A stretch of 35,089 bases of DNA from Gracilaria gracilis (taxonomy: Eukaryota; Rhodophyta; Florideophyceae; Gracilariales; Gracilariaceae). How positions within the stretch are numbered: the stretch's first letter is position 1; every line of letters starts with the position of its first letter. The notes beneath the pieces were generated by a model. That model was not told the DNA's origin. It ran no database searches and was given only the letters and a program-made list of their open reading frames with translations. Position numbers and translations under genes: made by a program. Below are positions 19,081 to 31,505 of this stretch, piece by piece. The stretch lies in assembly GCA_030374805.1 (NCBI GenBank), contig JARGSG010000181.1, forward strand, positions 1 to 35,089, read 5' to 3'.

Positions 19081-19870
19081 ACAACGCACTTGACATAGAG
19101 AGAATCGGTTCTCTGAGTGCGAACGTTGTGCATAAATTCGTTGAGAGCTGGAGCACAGAATGGGATCGTCGTAGGTACCTTGGTGTAATAGAAATCAGGT
19201 TATGAGCGTAGTGAGGTGAATGAAAATGAGATGGGGAGACTGGAGAATAGAGATAGGAAATTGGAGCGTGATGGGTGCAGCAGCAGCGCAATTGTTGCAG
19301 GAAGTACACAGATGCGGCGTACAAGGGTCAGAATGAATGAACTCCGTTGGGCGATCAGAAGTTGTGCAGAAGTGTTGGCGCCGAAGTTTGACACGCTGAA
19401 CAAGCATCAGGGCTCACAGAGATGCTGTGGAGTTGAAAACGGATTTGGGGTTTCGGTTTGTGTTTTTGTTTTGGTTACGGTTTCGCGGCGCGTTTCAACC
19501 CTCAGTTCGACCAACATTCTGGAAGGAGTTCGCTAAGGCGTTTTCATGATCAAATGATGAGAGACGTTGGTGCGCAAAAAATAATTTTCCGCGTGAAAGA
19601 TACCGTTGAACGTGGATTACAATGTGTATTAATATTATTGTTGGAAAACAAGCGACGTCTGTTATTTATGTTTGGATGAAGACGTGGAGCATGAGAGCGC
19701 AAGAGCAGAGAATAGAAGCATTGTGTACGGCATACCAATGTAATACAATATCCACGAGAGTATCATGAGATTCTCATAGTTGTAATTTTTAAACTGGTAT
19801 TCTCTGGAAATTAGCAATGTCGACATTGAGAATGGGCCCGCGACATGTCTGCACCTCAAAGTTGTTACAA

Positions 19871-19907
19871 CGCACTTGACATAGAGAGAATCGGTTCTCT
19901 GAGTGCG
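19871..19907. repeat. Conserved imperfect hairpin in satellite 2 (example copy)
   Basis: CGCACT (19871-19876) pairs with AGTGCG (19902-19907), and AGAGAA (19885-19890) pairs with TTCTCT (19895-19900), with a TCGG or TTGG loop and an 8-base bulge. It is present in nearly every satellite 2 unit. Its role is unknown. Confidence 0.5.
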
Positions 19908-21023
19908 AACGTTGTGCATAAATTCGTTGAGAGCTGGAGCACAGAATGGGATTGTCGTAGGTACCTTGGTGTAATAGAGAGCAGGTTATGAGCGTAGTGA
20001 GGTGTATGAAAATGAGATGGAGAGAATGAGGAATGGGGAATAAAGATAGCAAATTGGAGCGTGATGGGTGCAGCAGCAGCGCAATGGTGCAGGAGGTACA
20101 CAAGCACGGCGTACAAGGTCAGGATGACTGAACCCCATTGGGCGATCACAAGCGGTGCAGAAGCGTCGGCGCAAAAGCAGAGAATAGAAGCAATGTGTAC
20201 GGCATACGAAAGTAATACAATATCCACGAGAGTATCATGAGATTCTCATAACTGTAATTTTTAACCTGGTATTCTCTGGAAATTAGCAATGTCGACATTG
20301 AGACTGGGCCGCGACATGACTGCACCTTGAAGTTATTACAACGCCCTTGACATCGAGAGAATTGGTTCTCTGAGTGCGAAACGTTGTGCATAAAATTCGT
20401 TGAGAGCTGGAGCACAGAATGGGATTTTCGTAGGTACCTTGGTGTAGTGGAAAGCAGGTTATGAGCGTAGTGAGGTGTATGAAAATGAGATGGGGAGACT
20501 GGGGATTGGAGATATGAAATTGGAACGTGATGGGTGCAGCAGCAGCGCAATGGTGCAGGAAGTACACAAGAGCGGCGTACAAGATCAGAATGAAATGAAC
20601 TCCGTTGGGCGATCAGAAGCGGTGCAAAAACGTCGGCGCCGAAATTTGGCACGCATTGGATGTAATTCTGACAGGCTGTACAAGCATCAGGGCTCACAGA
20701 GATGCTGTGGAGTTGAAAACGGCTTTGCGGTTTCGGTTTGTGTTTGCGTTTTAATTACGTTTTCGTTGCGGGTTTCAACACACAGTCCGACCAACATTCC
20801 GGAAGGAGTTCGCTAAGGCGTTTTCATGATCAAATGATGAGAGCCGTTTGCGCAATGGTGCGGAAGTACACGAGAGTGGCATACAAGGTCAGGATGAATG
20901 AACTTCGTTGAGCGATCACAAGCGGTGCAGAAGCGTCGGCGCCATTTGCTGGCACGCATTGGAGGTAATTCTGACAGGCTGTACAAGCATCAGGGCTCGC
21001 AGAGATGCTGCGGAATTGAAGAC

Positions 21024-21084
21024 GGATTTAGGGTTTCGGTTTGTGTTTGTGTTTTGGTTACGGTTTCGTGGCGGGTTTCAACCC
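21024..21084 (+). repeat. 6-bp GGTTTN mini-repeat in satellite 2 (example copy)
   Basis: After GATTTAGGGTTTC comes a run with a clear 6-base step (GGTTTG, TGTTTG, TGTTTT, GGTTAC, GGTTTC), ending in the small inverted pair GGGTTTCAACCC. Every full unit has a version of it. It resembles decayed telomeric repeats of the TTTAGGG class. Confidence 0.6.
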
Positions 21085-24000
21085 AAAGTCGGACCAATAT
21101 TCTAGAAGGAGTTCGCTAAGGCGTTTTCATGATCAAATGATGAGAGCCGTTGGTGCGCAAAAATAATTTTCCGCGTGAAAGATACCGTTGAACGTGGATT
21201 ACAATGTGTATTAATATTGTTGTTGGAAAACAAGCGACGTCTGTTAGTTATGTTTGGATGATAACGTGGAGCATAAGAGCTCAAGGGCAGAAAATAGAAG
21301 CATTGTGAACGGCATACTAATGTAATACAATATCCACGAGAGTATCATGAGATTCTCATAATCGTAATTTTTAACCTGGTATTCTCTGGAGTTTAGCAAT
21401 GTCGACATTGAGACTGGGCCGTGACATGACTGCACCTTGAAGTTATTACAACGCACTTAAGATAGAGAGAATCGGTTCTCTTAGTGCGAACGTTGTGCAT
21501 AAATTCGTTGAGATCTGGAGCACAGAATGGGATTTTCGTAGGTACCTTGGTGTAATGGAAAGCAGGTTATGAGCGTAGTGAGGTGTACGAAAATGAGATG
21601 GGGAGACTGGGGAATGGAGATATGAAATGGGAACGTGATGGGTGCAGCAGCAGCGCAATGGTGCAGGAAGTACACAAGAGCGGCGTACAAGATCAGAATG
21701 AATGAACTCCGTTGGGCGATCAGAAGCGGTGCAGAAACGTCGGCGCCATTTGCTGGCACGCATTGGATGTAATTCTGACAGGCTGTACAAGCATCAGGGC
21801 TCACAGAGATGCTGTGGAGTTGAAAACGGCTTTGCGGTTTCGGTTTGTGTTTGTGTTTTGGTTATGGTTTCGTGGCGGGTTTCAACACACAGTCCGACCA
21901 ACATTCTGGAAGGAGTTCGCTAAGGCGTTTTCACGATCAAATGATGAGAGCCGTTGGTGCGCAAAAATAATTTTCCGCGTGAAAGATACCGTTGAACGTG
22001 GATTACAATGTGTATTAATATTGTTGTTGGAAAACAAGCGACGTCTGTTAGTTATGTTTGGATGATAACGTGGAGCATGAGAGCTCAAGAGCAGAGAATA
22101 GAAGTATTGTGTACGGCATACCAATGTAATACAATATCCACGAGAGTATCATGAGATTCTCATAATTGTAGTTTTTAACCCGGTGTTTTCTGGAAATTAG
22201 CAATGTCGACATTGAGACTGGGCGGCGACATGGACTGCACCTCAAAGTTATTACAACGCACTTGACATAGAGAGAATTGGTTCTCTGAGTGCGAACGATG
22301 TTTATAAATTCGTTGAGAGCTGGAGCACAGAATGGGATTTTCGTAGGTACTCTGGTGTAATGGACATCAGGTTATGGCGTAGTGAGGTGTATGAAAATGA
22401 GATGGGGAGACTGCAGAATGGAGATAGGAAATTGGAACGTGATAGGTGCAGCAGCAGCGCAATGGTGCAGGAAGTACACAAGAGCGGCGTACAAGATCAG
22501 AATGAATGAACTCCGTTGGGCGATCACAAGCGGTGCAAAAACGTCAAGGCCGAAATTTGGCACGCATTGGATGTAGTTCCAACACGCTGTACAAGCATCA
22601 GGGCTCACGGAGATGCTGTGGAGTTGAAAACGGCTTTGCGGTTTCGGTTTGTGTTTGTGTTTTGGTTACGGTTTCGTGGCGGGTTTCAACCCTCAGTCCG
22701 ACCAACGTTCCGGAAGGAGTTCGCTAAGCCGTTTTCATGATCAAATGATGAGAGCCGTTGGTGCGCAAAAATAAATTTCCGCGTGAAAGATACCGTTGAA
22801 GGTGGATTACAATGTGTATTAACATTATTGTTATAAAACACGCGACGTCTGTGAGTTATGTTTGGATGATGACGTGCACTATAAGAGCACAAGAGCAGAG
22901 AATAGAAGCATTGTGTATGGCATACCAATGTAATACAATGTCCACGAGAGTATCATGAGATTCTCATAGTTGTAATTTTTAAACTGGTATTCTCTGGAAA
23001 TTAGCAATGTCGACATTGAGAATGGGCCGCGACATGTCTGCACCTCAAAGTTGTTACAACGCACTTGACATAGAGAGAATCGGTTCTCTGAGTGCGAACG
23101 TTGTGCATAAATTCGTTGAGAGCTGGAGCACAGAATGGGATTGTCGTAGGTACCTTGGTGTAATAGAGAGCAGGTTATGAGCGTAGTGAGGTGTATGAAA
23201 ATGAGATGGAGAGAATGAGGAATGGGGAATAAAGATAGCAAATTGGAGCGTGATGGGTGCAGCAGCAGCGCAATGGTGCAGGAGGTACACAAGCACGGCG
23301 TACAAGGTCAGGATGACTGAACCCCATTGGGCGATCACAAGCGGTGCAGAAGCGTCGGCGCAAAAGCAGAGAATAGAAGCATTGTGTACGGCATACGAAA
23401 GTAATACAATATCCACGAGAGTATCATGAGATTCTCATAACTGTAATTTTTAACCTGGTATTCTCTGGAAATTAGCAATGTCGACATTGAGACTGGGCCG
23501 CGACATGACTGCACCTTGAAGTTATTACAACGCCCTTGACATCGAGAGAATTGGTTCTCTGAGTGCGAACGTTGTGCATAAATTCGTTGAGAGCTGGAGC
23601 ACAGAATGGGATTTTCGTAGGTACCTTGGTGTAGTGGAAAGCAGGTTATGAGCGTAGTGAGGTGTATGAAAATGAGATGGGGAGACTGGGATTGGAGATA
23701 TGAAATTGGAACGTGATGGGTGCAGCAGCAGCGCAATGGTGCAGGAAGTACACAAGAGCGGCGTACAAGATCAGAATGAATGAACTCCGTTGGGCGATCA
23801 GAAGCGGTGCAAAAACGTCGGCGCCGAAATTTGGCACGCATTGGACGTAGTTCCAACACGCTGTACAAGCATCAGGGCTCACAGAGATGCTGTGGAGTTG
23901 AAAACGGCTTTGCGGTTTCGGTTTGTGTTTGCGTTTTAATTACGTTTTCGTTGCGGGTTTCAACACACAGTCCGACCAACATTCCGGAAGGAGTTCGCTA

Positions 24001-27000
24001 AGGCGTTTTCATGATCAAATGATGAGAGCCGTTGCGCAATGGTGCGGAAGTACACGAGAGTGGCATACAAGGTCAGGATGAATGAACTTCGTTGAGCGAT
24101 CACAAGCGGTGCAGAAGCGTCGGCGCCATTTGCTGGCACGCATTGGAGGTAATTCTGACAGGCTGTACAAGCATCAGGGCTCGCAGAGATGCTGCGGAAT
24201 TGAAGACGGATTTAGGGTTTCGGTTTGTGTTTGTGTTTTGGTTACGGTTTCGTGGCGGGTTTCAACCCAAAGTCGGACCAATATTCTAGAAGGAGTTCGC
24301 TAAGGCGTTTTCATGATCAAATGATGAGAGCCGTTGGTGCGCAAAAATAATTTTCCGCGTGAAAGATACCGTTGAACGTGGATTACAATGTGTATTAATA
24401 TTGTTGTTGGAAAACAAGCGACGTCTGTTAGTTATGTTTGGATGATAACGTGGAGCATAAGAGCTCAAGGGCAGAAAATAGAAGCATTGTGAACGGCATA
24501 CTAATGTAATACAATATCCACGAGAGTATCATGAGATTCTCATAATCGTAATTTTTAACCTGGTATTCTCTGGAGTTTAGCAATGTCGACATTGAGACTG
24601 GGCCGTGACATGACTGCACCTTGAAGTTATTACAACGCACTTAAGATAGAGAGAATCGGTTCTCTTAGTGCGAACGTTGTGCATAAATTCGTTGAGATCT
24701 GGAGCACAGAATGGGATTTTCGTAGGTACCTTGGTGTAATGGAAAGCAGGTTATGAGCGTAGTGAGGTGTACGAAAATGAGATGGGGAGACTGGGGAATG
24801 GAGATATGAAATGGGAACGTGATGGGTGCAGCAGCAGCGCAATGGTGCAGGAAGTACACAAGAGCGGCGTACAAGATCAGAATGAATGAACTCCGTTGGG
24901 CGATCAGAAGCGGTGCAGAAACGTCGGCGCCATTTGCTAGCACGCATTGGATGTAATTCTGACAGGCTGTACAAGCATCAGGGCTCACAGAGATGCTGTG
25001 GAGTTGAAAACGGCTTTGCGGTTTCGGTTTGTGTTTGTGTTTTGGTTATGGTTTCGTGGCGGGTTTCAACACACAGTCCGACCAACATTCTGGAAGGAGT
25101 TCGCTAAGGCGTTTTCACGATCAAATGATGAGAGCCGTTGGTGCGCAAAAATAATTTTCCGCGTGAAAGATACCGTTGAACGTGGATTACAATGTGTATT
25201 AATATTGTTGTTGGAAAACAAGCGACGTCTGTTAGTTATGTTTGGATGATAACGTGGAGCATGAGAGCTCAAGAGCAGAGAATAGAAGTATTGTGTACGG
25301 CATACCAATGTAATACAATATCCACGAGAGTATCATGAGATTCTCATAATTGTAGTTTTTAACCCGGTGTTTTCTGGAAATTAGCAATGTCGACATTGAG
25401 ACTGGGCGGCGACATGACTGCACCTCAAAGTTATTACAACGCACTTGACATAGAGAGAATTGGTTCTCTGAGTGCGAACGATGTTTATAAATTCGTTGAG
25501 AGCTGGAGCACAGAATGGGATTTTCGTAGGTACTCTGGTGTAATGGACATCAGGTTATGGGCGTAGTGAGGTGTATGAAAATGAGATGGGGAGACTGCAG
25601 AATGGAGATAGGAAATTGGAACGTGATAGGTGCAGCAGCAGCGCAATGGTGCAGGAAGTACACAAGAGCGGCGTACAAGATCAGAATGAATGAACTCCGT
25701 TGGGCGATCACAAGCGGTGCAAAAACGTCAAGGCCGAAATTTGGCACGCATTGGATGTAGTTCCAACACGCTGTACAAGCATCAGGGCTCACGGAGATGC
25801 TGTGGAGTTGAAAACGGCTTTGCGGTTTCGGTTTGTGTTTGTGTTTTGGTTACGGTTTCGTGGCGGGTTTCAACCCTCAGTCCGACCAACATTCCGGAAG
25901 GAGTTCGCTAAGCCGTTTTCATGATCAAATGATGAGAGCCGTTGGTGCGCAAAAATAATTTTCCGCGTGAAAGATACCGTTGAAGGTGGATTACAATGTG
26001 TATTAACATTATTGTTATAAAACACGCGACGTCTGTGAGTTATGTTTGGATGATGACGTGCACTATAAGAGCACAAGAGCAGAGAATAGAAGCATTGTGT
26101 ATGGCATACCAATGTAATACAATATCCACGAGAGTATCATGAGATTCTCATAGTTGTAATTTTTAAACTGGTATTCTCTGGAAATTAGCAATGTCGACAT
26201 TGAGAATGGGCCGCGACATGTCTGCACCTCAAAGTTGTTACAACGCACTTGACATAGAGAGAATCGGTTCTCTGAGTGCGAACGTTGTGCATAAATTCGT
26301 TGAGAGCTGGAGCACAGAATGGGATTGTCGTAGGTACCTTGGTGTAATAGAGAGCAGGTTATGAGCGTAGTGAGGTGTATGAAAATGAGATGGAGAGAAT
26401 GAGGAATGGGGAATAAAGATAGCAAATTGGAGCGTGATGGGTGCAGCAGCAGCGCAATGGTGCAGGAGGTACACAAGCACGGCGTACAAGGTCAGGATGA
26501 CTGAACCCCATTGGGCGATCACAAGCGGTGCAGAAGCGTCGGCGCAAAAGCAGAGAATAGAAGCATTGTGTACGGCATACGAAAGTAATACAATATCCAC
26601 GAGAGTATCATGAGATTCTCATAACTGTAATTTTTAACCTGGTATTCTCTGGAAATTAGCAATGTCGACATTGAGACTGGGCCGCGACATGACTGCACCT
26701 TGAAGTTATTACAACGCACTTAAGATAGAGAGAATCGGTTCTCTTAGTGCGAACGTTGTGCATAAATTCGTTGAGATCTGGAGCACAGAATGGGATTTTC
26801 GTAGGTACCTTGGTGTAATGGAAAGCAGGTTATGAGCGTAGTGAGGTGTACGAAAATGAGATGGGGAGACTGGGGAATGGAGATATGAAATGGGAACGTG
26901 ATGGGTGCAGCAGCAGCGCAATGGTGCAGGAAGTACACAAGAGCGGCGTACAAGATCAGAATGAATGAACTCCGTTGGGCGATCAGAAGCGGTGCAGAAA

Positions 27001-27015
27001 CGTCGGCGCCATTTG

Positions 27016-27074
27016 ATGCTGGAGTTGACAGAACGGCTTTGCGGATTTTCGGTTGTGTACCTTGCGTTTTAATT
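27016..27074 (+). repeat. 59-bp patch inserted in one satellite 2 unit
   Basis: The unit 26656-27516 is 861 bp rather than 804. Where others read CATTTGCTGGCACG, this one has 59 extra bases replacing CT. The inserted text (GCTGGAGTTGACAG through TTGCGTTTTAATT) is a diverged copy of sequence normally about 80 bp downstream (for example 20702-20757), so it looks like a template-switch or fill-in scar. Confidence 0.8.
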
Positions 27075-30000
27075 GGCACGCATTGGATGTAATTCTGACA
27101 GGCTGTACAAGCATCAGGGCTCACAGAGATGCTGTGGAGTTGAAAACGGCTTTGCGGTTTCGGTTTGTGTTTGTGTTTTGGTTATGGTTTCGTGGCGGGT
27201 TTCAACACACAGTCCGACCAACATTCTGGAAGGAGTTCGCTAAGGCGTTTTCACGATCAAATGATGAGAGCCGTTGGTGCGCAAAAATAATTTTCCGCGT
27301 GAAAGATACCGTTGAACGTGGATTACAATGTGTATTAATATTGTTGTTGGAAAACAAGCGACGTCTGTTAGTTATGTTTGGATGATAACGTGGAGCATGA
27401 GAGCTCAAGAGCAGAGAATAGAAGTATTGTGTACGGCATACCAATGTAATACAATATCCACGAGAGTATCATGAGATTCTCATAATTGTAGTTTTTAACC
27501 CGGTGTTTTCTGGAAATTAGCAATGTCGACATTGAGACTGGGCGGCGACATGACTGCACCTCAAAGTTATTACAACGCACTTGACATAGAGAGAATTGGT
27601 TCTCTGAGTGCGAACGATGTTTATAAATTCGTTGAGAGCTGGAGCACAGAATGGGATTTTCGTAGGTACTCTGGTGTAATGGACATCAGGTTATGGGCGT
27701 AGTGAGGTGTATGAAAATGAGATGGGGAGACTGCAGAATGGAGATAGGAAATTGGAACGTGATAGGTGCAGCAGCAGCGCAATGGTGCAGGAAGTACACA
27801 AGAGCGGCGTACAAGATCAGAATGAATGAACTCCGTTGGGCGATCACAAGCGGTGCAAAAACGTCAAGGCCGAAATTTGGCACGCATTGGATGTAGTTCC
27901 AACACGCTGTACAAGCATCAGGGCTCACGGAGATGCTGTGGAGTTGAAAACGGCTTTGCGGTTTCGGTTTGTGTTTGTGTTTTGGTTACGGTTTCGTGGC
28001 GGGTTTCAACCCTCAGTCCGACCAACGTTCCGGAAGGAGTTCGCTAAGCCGTTTTCATGATCAAATGATGAGAGCCGTTGGTGCGCAAAAATAATTTTCC
28101 GCGTGAAAGATACCGTTGAAGGTGGATTACAATGTGTATTAACATTATTGTTATAAAACACGCGACGTCTGTGAGTTATGTTTGGATGATGACGTGCACT
28201 ATAAGAGCACAAGAGCAGAGAATAGAAGCATTGTGTATGGCATACCAATGTAATACAATATCCACGAGAGTATCATGAGATTCTCATAGTTGTAATTTTT
28301 AAACTGGTATTCTCTGGAAATTAGCAATGTCGACATTGAGAATGGGCCGCGACATGTCTGCACCTCAAAGTTGTTACAACGCACTTGACATAGAGAGAAT
28401 CGGTTCTCTGAGTGCGAACGTTGTGCATAAATTCGTTGAGAGCTGGAGCACAGAATGGGATTGTCGTAGGTACCTTGGTGTAATAGAGAGCAGGTTATGA
28501 GCGTAGTGAGGTGTATGAAAATGAGATGGAGAGAATGACGAATGGGGAATAAAGATAGCAAATTGGAGCGTGATGGGTGCAGCAGCAGCGCAATGGTGCA
28601 GGAGGTACACAAGCACGGCGTACAAGGTCAGGATGACTGAACCCCATTGGGCGATCACAAGCGGTGCAGAAGCGTCGGCGCAAAAGCAGAGAATAGAAGC
28701 ATTGTGTACGGCATACGAAAGTAATACAATATCCACGAGAGTATCATGAGATTCTCATAACTGTAATTTTTAACCTGGTATTCTCTGGAAATTAGCAATG
28801 TCGACATTGAGACTGGGCCGCGACATGACTGCACCTTGAAGTTATTACAACGCCCTTGACATCGAGAGAATTGGTTCTCTGAGTGCGAACGTTGTGCATA
28901 AATTCGTTGAGAGCTGGAGCACAGAATGGGATTTTCGTAGGTACCTTGGTGTAGTGGAAAGCAGGTTATGAGCGTAGTGAGGTGTATGAAAATGAGATGG
29001 GGAGACTGGGGATTGGAGATATGAAATTGGAACGTGATGGGTGCAGCAGCAGCGCAATGGTGCAGGAAGTACACAAGAGCGGCGTACAAGATCAGAATGA
29101 ATGAACTCCGTTGGGCGATCAGAAGCGGTGCAAAAACGTCGGCGCCGAAATTTGGCACGCATTGGACGTAGTTCCAACACGCTGTACAAGCATCAGGGCT
29201 CACAGAGATGCTGTGGAGTTGAAAACGGCTTTGCGGTTTCGGTTTGTGTTTGTGTTTTGGTTATGGTTTCGTTGCCGGTTTCAACACACAGTTCGACCAA
29301 CATTCCGGAAGGAGTTCGCTAAGGCGTTTTCATGATCAAATGATGAGAGCCGTTGCGCAATGGTGCGGAAGTACACGAGAGTGGCATACAAGGTCAGGAT
29401 GAATGAACTTCGTTGAGCGATCACAAGCGGTGCAGAAGCGTCGGCGCCATTTGCTGGCACGCATTGGAGGTAATTCTGACAGGCTGTACAAGCATCAGGG
29501 CTCGCAGAGATGCTGCGGAATTGAAGACGGATTTAGGGTTTCGGTTTGTGTTTGTGTTTTGGTTACGGTTTCGTGGCGGGTTTCAACCCAAAGTCGGACC
29601 AATATTCTAGAAGGAGTTCGCTAAGGCGTTTTCATGATCAAATGATGAGAGCCGTTGGTGCGCAAAAATAATTTTCCGCGTGAAAGATACCGTTGAACGT
29701 GGATTACAATGTGTATTAATATTATTGTTGGAAAACACGCGACGTCTGTAAGTTATGTTTGGATGATGACCTGGAGCATGAGAGCACAAGAGCAGAGAAC
29801 AGAAGCATTGTGTACGCCATACCAATGAAATACAATATCCACGAGAGTATCATGAGATTCTCATAATCGTAATTTTTAACCTGGTATTCTCTGGAGTTTA
29901 GCAATGTCGACATTGAGACTGGGCCGTGACATGACTGCACCTTGAAGTTATTACAACGCACTTAAGATAGAGAGAATCGGTTCTCTTAGTGCGAACGTTG

Positions 30001-31505
30001 TGCATAAATTCGTTGAGATCTGGAGCACAGAATGGGATTTTCGTAGGTACCTTGGTGTAATGGAAAGCAGGTTATGAGCGTAGTGAGGTGTACGAAAATG
30101 AGATGGGGAGACTGGGGAATGGAGATATGAAATGGGAACGTGATGGGTGCAGCAGCAGCGCAATGGTGCAGGAAGTACACAAGAGCGGCGTACAAGATCA
30201 GAATGAATGAACTCCGTTGGGCGATCAGAAGCGGTGCAGAAACGTCGGCGCCATTTGCTGGCACGCATTGGATGTAATTCTGACAGGCTGTACAAGCATC
30301 AGGGCTCACAGAGATGCTGTGGAGTTGAAAACGGCTTTGCGGTTTCGGTTTGTGTTTGTGTTTTGGTTATGGTTTCGTGGCGGGTTTCAACACACAGTCC
30401 GACCAACATTCTGGAAGGAGTTCGCTAAGGCGTTTTCACGATCAAATGATGAGAGCCGTTGGTGCGCAAAAATAATTTTCCGCGTGAAAGATACCGTTGA
30501 ACGTGGATTACAATGTGTATTAATATTGTTGTTGGAAAACAAGCGACGTCTGTTAGTTATGTTTGGATGATAACGTGGAGCATGAGAGCTCAAGAGCAGA
30601 GAATAGAAGTATTGTGTACGGCATACCAATGTAATACAATATCCACGAGAGTATCATGAGATTCTCATAATTGTAGTTTTTAACCCGGTGTTTTCTGGAA
30701 ATTAGCAATGTCGACATTGAGACTGGGCGGCGACATGACTGCACCTCAAAGTTATTACAACGCACTTGACATAGAGAGAATTGGTTCTCTGAGTGCGAAC
30801 GATGTTTATAAATTCGTTGAGAGCTGGAGCACAGAATGGGATTTTCGTAGGTACTCTGGTGTAATGGACATCAGGTTATGGGCGTAGTGAGGTGTATGAA
30901 AATGAGATGGGGAGACTGCAGAATGGAGATAGGAAATTGGAACGTGATAGGTGCAGCAGCAGCGCAATGGTGCAGGAAGTACACAAGAGCGGCGTACAAG
31001 ATCAGAATGAATGAACTCCGTTGGGCGATCACAAGCGGTGCAAAAACGTCAAGGCCGAAATTTGGCACGCATTGGATGTAGTTCCAACACGCTGTACAAG
31101 CATCAGGGCTCACGGAGATGCAGTGGAGTTGAAAACGGCTTTGCGGTTTCGGTTTGTGTTTGTGTTTTGGTTACGGTTTCGTGGCGGGTTTCAACCCTCA
31201 GTCCGACCAACATTCCGGAAGGAGTTCGCTAAGCCGTTTTCATGATCAAATGATGAGAGCCGTTGGTGCGCAAAAATAATTTTCCGCGTGAAAGATACCG
31301 TTGAAGGTGGATTACAATGTGTATTAACATTATTGTTGTAAAACACGCGACGTCTGTAAGTTATGTTTGGATGATGACGTGGACTATAAGAGCACAAGAG
31401 CAGAGAATAGAATCATTGTGTACGGCATACCAATGTAATACAATATCCACGAGAGTATCATGAGATTCTCATAATTGTAGTTTTTAACCCGGTGTTTTCT
31501 GGAAA

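Larger units (their letters stand above)
19811..31505. repeat. Higher-order repeat domain A of satellite 2 (~3,184-bp HOR)
   Basis: Unit lengths run 471, 1105, 804, 804 and repeat. Copies start at 19811 (3,190 bp), 23001 (3,184), 26185 (2,136, shortened) and 28321 (3,185). Corresponding units in different copies share private variants, for example CACTTAAGATAGAG with TTCTCTTAGTG at about 21456, 24640, 26718 and 29961. So the four-unit block, not the single unit, is what was amplified. Confidence 0.9.
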
